From: Mesostigma viride
Lineage: Eukaryota; Streptophyta; Mesostigmatophyceae; Mesostigmatales; Mesostigmataceae
Assembly: GCA_009746045.1 (NCBI GenBank)
Contig: RPFO01002049.1
Coordinates: 46,425-110,424, forward strand
Reading direction: 5' to 3'
Length of the DNA: 64,000 bases
The translations under genes and the position numbers were made by a program. This document shows positions 58,200 through 64,000 of the stretch, one piece after another (the first letter of the stretch is position 1; each line of letters starts with the position of its first letter). Below the pieces are notes generated by a model that was not told where the DNA came from, searched no databases, and saw only the letters and a program-made list of their open reading frames with translations.

Positions 58200-59470
58200 C
58201 TCCTTTGTTCCGACGCCAGCATCGCCTGAGTCAGGCCGAGTTGGATTTTGTAGCCGAGCAATGCAAGGAGTTAGAGGATGCCGGTATCATCAGGCAATCT
58301 TCCTCCAGCTATGCTGCTGCCGTTGTCGTTGCGCCCAAGAAGGACGCTATCACCGGGGCATGGACGGGTATGCGCATGGCCACCGATCTGCGGTTGCTGA
58401 ATGCACACACACCCGTGGACCGTTACCCCATGCCACGTGTGGATGATGTCTGGATAAGATATCTCCTCATGTGAAGTTTGTGTCCTCGCTGGACCTGCGT
58501 AGCGGCTTTCATCAGATCGCAGTTGCGCCGGAGGATCAGCGGAAGCTTGCATTCTGGGGGGCGGCAATTTGTATGAGTGGGTGCGCATGCCCTTTGGGCA
58601 CCGCAACGCTAGTGCTGTTTTCCAACGAGCTATGGACAAAGTGCTTGCAGGTCTTCCTTTCGCCGCTTGTTACATTGATGATGTAATCGTCTTTAGCGCG
58701 ACATTTGAGGAGCACCTGGCGCACTTGGAGCAGGTTCGCTTGGCTCTCGAGGAGCATAATATGCGGCTGCACCCTGAGAAGTGCAAGTTCGCCCAGCGGA
58801 CCCTCTCATTCCTTGGTCATCAGATTGTGCCGGGTGGCCGGACGCCTGATGCCGCCAAGGTCGAATCCATTGCGCAGGCCGCCGTACCCACGGATGTCTC
58901 AGGGGTGCGGGCGTATTTGGGTTTGGCTGGCTATTACCGAGGTTACATTGAGAACTTCAGCAGCAAGGTGAAGCCCTTGACCGAGTTACTCAAGAAGGGG
59001 TGCGTGTGGGCGTGGGGTCCCGCACAGCAACGCGCCATCGAGACAATCAAGCAGGAGCTCACGTCGGCACCGATTCTGCGCGCCCCTGACTATGCTTTGC
59101 CATTTGTGTTATATACCGACTGGTCCAAGGTAGGACTGGGTGCGGTCTTGGCGCAAAAGGATGGTGATGGGCGCGAGCACGTTATTGCTTATGCTAGTCG
59201 CAGCAACAACCCAGCGGAGAGCCGGTATTCTTCCTATGAGGGGGAGGCACTGGCTGTGGTGTGGGCCATCAAGCACTTTCGCCCGTATTTATTTGGGCGC
59301 GTGTTTACTCTGGTGACAGACCACCAGCCGCTTCAGTGGCTAATGACCAACACCAACCTGACGGGTAAGCTCGCCCGATGGGCCATGATTATCCAGGAGT
59401 ACCACATGACCATTGTGCATCGGGCCGGCAAGGACCATGTCAACGCCGATGTGCTATCCCGATACGCCAT
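58200..59470 (+). pseudogene. Reverse transcriptase and RNase H of gypsy element 2
   Basis: RT: AVVVAPKKDAITG, MRMATDLRLLNAHTPVDRYP, MPFGHRNASAVFQRAMDKVL and YIDDVIVFSATFEEHLAHLE (near 58670). RNase H: LYTDWSKVGLGAVLAQKDGD near 59110, EGEALAVVWAIKHFRPYLFG and VTDHQPLQWLMTNT near 59310. Confidence 0.9.
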
Positions 59471-59959
59471 GCCTACCACTGTTGACCACACTGGAGCCCG
59501 GGCCATGGGTGCCGAGGGCTCGTCTGGTTCTGTGGTCTTTGTGAACGCTGCTGGGTATGCGGCCGACGATGAGGAGGAGGCATGGTGGCGCAGTGTCGAG
59601 TACTCTGTGGCGGACTTCGGCATCAGCGACGACCCGGTGCGGCCGTCGCCATTCACGCCATCCAAAGCTGTGTGCGCTATGGAAGAGGGTAGGTCTCTGT
59701 CCTTTGACATTGATCCTTCTCTGCAGCAGCTGATCGCTGTGCAGGCTCTCTTAGCGCGTAGCTCTCTTGCTGATTGCTACACCGCTGATATCTGGCTAGA
59801 TGGTCGAGTTTGGAGCAAGTGCAGGGTGCTGTCTTGACTCCTACTCCAGTCGATTGGACTCCTGCTCAGAAGGCGACGGAGTTGAACAGGGTGCAGCACA
59901 GGGCTGCAACCTATGGTTGGGAAGATGGGGTTTTGTACAAGCTGTTGGGCAAGCGTAGG

Positions 59960-60900
59960 GTGGTCGTCCCACCGCCTGACAAGCGCGTTGCTATAGTGCA
60001 GGCGTACCACGAGCGGTATGGTCACTTGGGTGGCAATCGCACGCTCAGCCTCGTACGGACCAGCTATTGGTGGAATAACATGCGACACACGGTGGCCCAG
60101 GTAGTGGCCAGCTGTGTCCCGTGTGCTCGAACCAAGGCTAACTTTAGCGCAGATCATGGTGCCAAGGAGCTGATGTCGCTTCCCATCAAGGGCTTGTTTT
60201 ATCGCTGGCACGTCGATCTGTGCGGGCCGTTTCAGGAGAGCCCTGACGGCAACCTCTATGTCATGGTATGCGTGGAGAGCTTTAGCAAATGGGTTGAGTT
60301 GATCCCCATTGCTGACAAGCATGCCGCTACCACAGCGAAGCATTTTGCGGACATCATACCAGGTTTGGGGCTCCCGCGGAGGTAGTCACGGACCAGGGTG
60401 GTGAGTTCAGGGGTGAGTTCCAGGAGTTGCTGGATGGATGTCTTATTGATCACCGTCGCACTTCTCGGGAGCATCCTCAGGCCAATGGTTTGGCTGAGAG
60501 ATTGGTGCAGACCGTCAAGCAGGCGCTGCGCAAGTGGAGCCTGCAGGTGCCGGAGTCGGCCAGGTGGGATCGCGAGTTGGCATGGATTGCCATGGGTTAT
60601 CGCATGTCTCCCCAGGAGTCTCTCGCTACCTTCTCCCCGTATTTCCTTCTGTTCGGGCGTAATCCTCTTTTGCCTACGGAGGCACAGGTTGCGCACCCCG
60701 AACCCATGGCCTTCGACAACGCTCAGCAATTTTTGGTTGAGGTGCTGGCCAGGGCAGAGACTTTTAAGAAGGTCATGCCCATCGCGATGAACAACTTGTT
60801 CATTGCTCAGCACAGGGACTCCCTGCGCTACGCTCAGCGCCGGGGGGGCACATACATGGCTCGCCAGCTGCGGTTTAGGCCAGGGCAGTATGTTTTCCTG
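59960..60900 (+). pseudogene. Integrase of gypsy element 2
   Basis: Zinc-binding part: HERYGHLGGNRTLSLVRTSY and CVPCARTK (H-H-C-C). Core: YRWHVDLCGPF near 60200 and EHPQANGLAERLVQTVKQAL near 60475. The tail has LRFRPGQYVFLR. This is the standard layout of a gypsy integrase. Confidence 0.88.
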
Positions 60901-61107
60901 CGCACTCAGCTGAAGCACACTTTGGATGTGGAGGCGGGGCCCACCATTTTGCGCATTGTGGCTATCAAACCATCGGGAGTGGCAATTTTGGAGGGCGCCG
61001 ACGGGAGCCGTACGACTGACAACCTCAGCAATCTCAGTCCCTGCTCGCTGCCCAATTTGGTCCACGACCTCCAACCGCACACGTCTCGCCGAGTCAAGGA
61101 CGCCCAG

Positions 61108-61242
61108 TGTCAGGTTTGTCACCGGGTCGATCAGGCGGAGTCCATGTTATTGTGTGATCAGTGTAACTGTGGTTGGCACATGCAGTGCTTGCAGCCAGTG
61201 GTCACCAGCATTCCGGAGGGGGATTGGTTTTGTCCAGTGTGC
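61108..61242 (+). pseudogene. PHD finger following the integrase
   Basis: CQVC, then CDQC, GWHMQC and WFCPVC give the full C4HC3 set of a PHD zinc finger. PHD fingers read histone H3 tails. Many gypsy elements carry a chromodomain in this position; a PHD finger would be an alternative targeting module (inference). Confidence 0.85.
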
Positions 61243-61346
61243 ACCGCTGCGCAGTTTACCTCCCGCAGCTTGACTGCGGTCACCGCTGCCCTTGTCTTGG
61301 TACGATCGCTGTCTTCGTGATGGGGCCGGTCGCCAGCGAGGGGGGG

Positions 61347-61490
61347 AATCATGGGACAGGTCCTCGCCCACCCCACAGGGCATGCAGTTAAGGCAGGCAC
61401 GTCAGCTCAGCTCATTTGGGTTTTACCAAATTAAGCTGAGTGGCCAGCCGCCATGGTGGCGCCGGAGATTGTGGCACGCAGACGCGACAG
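61347..61490 (+). repeat. Repeat A, copy 1
   Basis: AATCATGGGACAGGTCCTCG through TTACCAAATTAAGCTGAGTG to CACGCAGACGCGAC. Copy 2 at 62742-62871 lacks about 14 bases near the middle. Confidence 0.85.
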
Positions 61491-61493
61491 CTG

Positions 61494-61804
61494 TCACGGA
61501 CGCGAGCTATGTCATCCGGGCGGCGCCCACTATGCACAAGACCGGTGACGTGCGCAAGGAATTTGTTTTCTACGCATTTTCGACAAAGGCTAGTGACCGG
61601 GGGGGACACTAGCACTTGCAGCATAAGAGCGGACGAAAGTGTACGTGCACGCGCGCCGGGCCAGGCACAGCTGGGCGCGCAGCACTGACTTGAGCGGACG
61701 GCAGCACAAGTGCGCAGCGTCGAGAGGATCATACGCGTGTTAGTGGACAGCTGGAGCTGAAGCTGGACTGCTGGACTTCAACAGCGCCGAGGCTATTGAC
61801 AGGC
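61494..61804. repeat. Repeat B, copy 2
   Basis: TGTCACGGACGCGAGC to GAGGCTATTGACAGG, near-identical to 37497-37809. It lies between repeat A and the right long repeat of gypsy element 2. Confidence 0.85.
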
Positions 61805-61806
61805 CA

Positions 61807-62741
61807 GGTGTCTTTGTGGTGTAGAATAGCGGGTCAACGTTATGAGGACTGGACAGAAAATGGAAAAGGACAATTTGCGGTGCGGAGCCAGATCGCTGGA
61901 ATGAATGCGAAATCGCTGGCAGCCCTACAAAGGGATTTCTTCTAGAAAGGAACGATTAGACGCAATGTTTGCTGGGCCACTCACACGCAAGGTGTGAGCG
62001 TGCAGATTGTCTGAAGGATATTATGCTTCGACCTTGGTGGACGTGACTCAATGCCGGACATTCCCAGGGACAGAAATGCCGGAGCCTCTAGGAGATGAGA
62101 TCGGCAACAGGGTAGCAATTTAGATTTGTCGGGATGCCTTCCTGCTTTTGTTGGCATGTGTGGTAGAAAGCCAGGACGGCAACTGGAATGCGGTTTCTAT
62201 TTGCATGGTTCAGGCAGCAAGATAGTTTTGGCATTCCTGGCTGGACTGACAAGTGTGGCGTGTGTCATGCGTGTGGCATGACGAATGGTTTGGTTCATAG
62301 TCGAAGAGGACTCTCACGCAGCGTGTAGTCTCTTCGAGTCTCTCGTTAGTGGCCTTCGTGTTTCTCCCTTTCCTTGGGAGCAAGGCCGGTAGCATGTCAT
62401 GGAGCGCTGCCTAACTGCGGGCTCGTGAGCATGGAGTGCATCGATATTGAGACTATCAACGTGTTGTAATTGTATTAACTTTCTCAATAAATTCCGCATG
62501 TGCGGCTTCATCATCAGACTGTGCAAAGTGTGTGTTGTGAAAGCATTGTTCTATAGCAGGGGAGGCAAAAGCACCCTCTTGCACCATCATATTGTCGCAA
62601 TTAGAGTAGTTGGAGCGTCTAGCTAACGCCCCAGCAAGGATATTCAAACGCGGCACGCGACGGTACACAAGGGGATCAAGAAGGTGGTCATCAGGCACGA
62701 GGGACAGTTCCTTGTCCTCGGCTGAGAGCCCTCTTTTCATT
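61807..62741 (+). repeat. Right long repeat of gypsy element 2
   Basis: GGTGTCTTTGTGGTGTAGAA to CCCTCTTTTCATTA. It carries the uninterrupted target of the palindromic insert. Confidence 0.88.
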
Positions 62742-62871
62742 AATCATGGGACAGGTCCTCGCCCACCCCACAGGGCATGCAGTCAGCTCAGCTCATTTGG
62801 GTTTTACCAAATTAAGCTGAGTGGCCAGCCGCCATGGTGGCGCCGGAGATTGTGGCACGCAGACGCGACAT
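62742..62871 (+). repeat. Repeat A, copy 2
   Basis: Follows the right long repeat directly and ends at CACGCAGACGCGAC, where LINE sequence begins. Confidence 0.85.
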
Positions 62872-62872
62872 C

Positions 62873-63545
62873 TTGGTGACGGCGCCGTCGAGTCGTTGCT
62901 CCAGCTCCTGCATCAGTGTCCAGTCTCGGCGCTGTAGGTCAGGATCGTCAGAATGACGACCTTGAAGAGGTCACGCTTGACGATCCGGGGGAGGGCGGGG
63001 TTGCTCCACCAGCGGCGGTGGTCATGGAGGTGCGCCCACGCCATGCCGATCCGTGTCGTCATGTCATCCTCGCAGTCGGGAAGCCAACTGCCGAGCAGCT
63101 TGAAGCGGCCTGAAGGAGGGTAGTTGACCTCGGCATCGTCTAAGAGGCGGAGTGTGGGTGGGGGCCCTGCCATGCCGAGGGCCAGGGCCTCCGTTTTGGG
63201 GCTGATTTCTAGACCAACCGCCCGAGCCTCGAGCGCCAGGCAGTCCAGCCAAAGTTGGACAGACTCCGGCTTCTCGATGAGCGTGATGTCGTCGGCATAA
63301 ATGAGGTCAGCTAGTAAATTCTGCTTGTTAGTCGGCCCCCCTTCCCCAATTGCTCGTTCGTGATCCCTAGTCCAGGGGCACGGCCTGCAATGCTAGCAAA
63401 GCGAGCACGTGCCTGGCGCATAACATAATCCACTACAATAAAAACAGGTACGGCGACAGGACGCAACCCTGCCAGATCGACGCCGGTCTGCAGTGGGCAT
63501 GGCGGGGTAATGCCGTGTGAGTGCGCACCGAAGTGGTCGACCTGC
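62873..63545 (-). mobile_element. LINE reverse transcriptase fragment
   Basis: Minus-strand frames read GITPPCPLQTGVD, VVDYVMRQARARF, GLGITNEQLGKG, then LADLIYADDITLIEKPESVQ with the catalytic YADD near 63300, LEISPKTEALALGMAG, and FKLLGSWLPDCEDDMTTRIG to LTILTYSAETGH. This is the palm and thumb region of a non-LTR reverse transcriptase. At least two frame changes (near 63340-63460 and near 63170) and no flanking ORF parts show that it is a dead fragment. It probably belongs to the same LINE family as the ORF2 ends at 36972 and 48134. Confidence 0.8.
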
Positions 63546-63720
63546 ATAGCATAGCATGGCTAAATTCTTAGTGCAACATCCATGGGGGTCCCGTTATAGG
63601 CATGGCGTGGCTAAATTCTTAAATGCATCATCCATGGCCATTATGTGCTACATTGACTCCCAACGGAGTGATGTTCCTAATTAATTAATTAATTAATTAA
63701 TGGCCATTATGGGCGCGCAT
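63546..63720. mobile_element. LINE 3'-UTR pieces
   Basis: GCATAGCATGGCTAAATTCT and CAACATCCATGGGGGTCCCG match 32645-32700. Then GTGCTACATTGACTCCCAAC and a (TTAA)n tail face the other way, so the copy is rearranged. Confidence 0.65.
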
Positions 63721-63721
63721 G

Positions 63722-63826
63722 CGCTGGGGGTAGGTCGGCCATAGCTCATGTCGCCGTTGTTGCTGGGCCAGGGTCAGGTCGTCGTCCAGCGTGAAGTGAG
63801 TCCTCGAGAGCTTCTTCGGTTTTTAA
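63722..63826 (-). pseudogene. LINE ORF1 C-terminal piece, copy 2
   Basis: About 100 bases match 32920-33010 (TCGTCGTCCAGCGTGAAG, GCTGGGCCAGGGTCA). The fragment ends where the TTAA element inserted. Confidence 0.65.
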
Positions 63827-63836
63827 CTCGTCGTCT

Positions 63837-64000
63837 GTCCCTGGTCCTCTACGGAGGACTGAGTTGAACTCAGTCCTCTCTGGAGGACCGAGTTTTTGGG
63901 TTTCGTAGAAAATTCGCCCGGTCAGAATGTTTGACAAAAAAATTCTCTCAAAATTTATTCAATACTACGTGAAAAGATCTTTCTTGGACGTATTTTTTGG
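63837..64000 (+). mobile_element. TTAA-flanked DNA transposon, second copy, cut by window end
   Basis: TTAA at 63833-63836 precedes CTCGTCGTCTGTCCC. The next 160 bases match the right end of the 34798-36515 element read in reverse, including GGACTGAGTT/AACTCAGTCC and TGAAAAGATCTTTCTTGGAC. Confidence 0.8.

Larger units (their letters stand above)
50883..62741 (+). mobile_element. Ty3/gypsy element 2 with DNA methyltransferase and PHD finger, broken
   Basis: Long direct repeats (50883-53045, split by the palindromic insert; 61807-62741) flank a gag-pol interior. Parts in order: gag with coiled coil, zinc knuckle, protease-like segment, cytosine-5 DNA methyltransferase motifs, reverse transcriptase, RNase H, integrase, PHD finger. 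The direct repeats differ by about four substitutions and one small indel that I could see, so it is fairly young. Coding is broken with about five or six breaks. A G-rich tract near 61335-61346 may be the polypurine tract. The right side also carries repeats A and B, so the ends are rearranged and exact limits are uncertain. Confidence 0.85.

Overview
The window looks like nuclear DNA of a green alga (Viridiplantae). The evidence is two intron-rich host genes of plant type with GT-AG introns (a plastid-type DUF1350 hydrolase-fold gene and a five-KH-domain RNA-binding gene), plant/algal telomere-type repeats (mixed TTTAGGG and TTTTAGGG) inside an intron, and a dense load of retroelements and tandem arrays. 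A prasinophyte or charophyte is my guess; the species cannot be fixed from sequence alone. There is no sign of bacterial gene organisation.

Layout. 1-2.7 kb: a broken DIRS-type tyrosine-recombinase retroelement that enters from outside the window. 2.97-4.64 kb: an 18-bp minisatellite. 4.9-8.3 kb (minus): four exons of a DUF1350 gene whose 3' exons are not found in the window. 9.0-18.7 kb (plus): a complete nine-exon KH gene encoding 736 residues; its three largest introns each hold a different tandem array, and one also holds an interstitial telomere-like block. 18.8-24.2 kb: mostly featureless, with LINE remnants and a 103-bp tandem duplication. 24.2-31.3 kb: a young Ty3/gypsy element with near-identical LTRs and a 5-bp target duplication. 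31.3-37.5 kb: nested LINE pieces, including an ORF1-only copy, and a 1.7-kb TTAA-flanked DNA transposon. 38.3-39.3 kb: a possible small multi-exon membrane-protein gene. 39.7-45.2 kb: a TA-flanked, pogo-like DNA transposon with subterminal GGTGGGACA arrays. 45.2-48 kb: coding-like pieces with proline and APAAVP repeats. 48-50.8 kb: LINE remnants and plain sequence. 50.9-62.7 kb: a second Ty3/gypsy element whose left repeat is split by a 1,220-bp composite of four perfect palindromes. 62.9-64 kb: LINE reverse-transcriptase and ORF1 pieces and the end of a second TTAA-flanked transposon.

The most notable items are: (1) a cytosine-5 DNA methyltransferase domain placed between protease and reverse transcriptase in the second gypsy element, which also carries a PHD finger after its integrase, so one mobile element holds both a DNA-methylation writer and a chromatin-reader module; (2) the palindromic composite at 50926-52145, built exactly as four 206-bp perfect palindromes separated by three 132-bp spacers, with 5-bp target duplications and an empty site visible in the partner repeat; (3) two host genes whose introns are expanded by private tandem arrays.

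All exon models were derived by eye from splice consensus, phase continuity and family knowledge. No database search was run.
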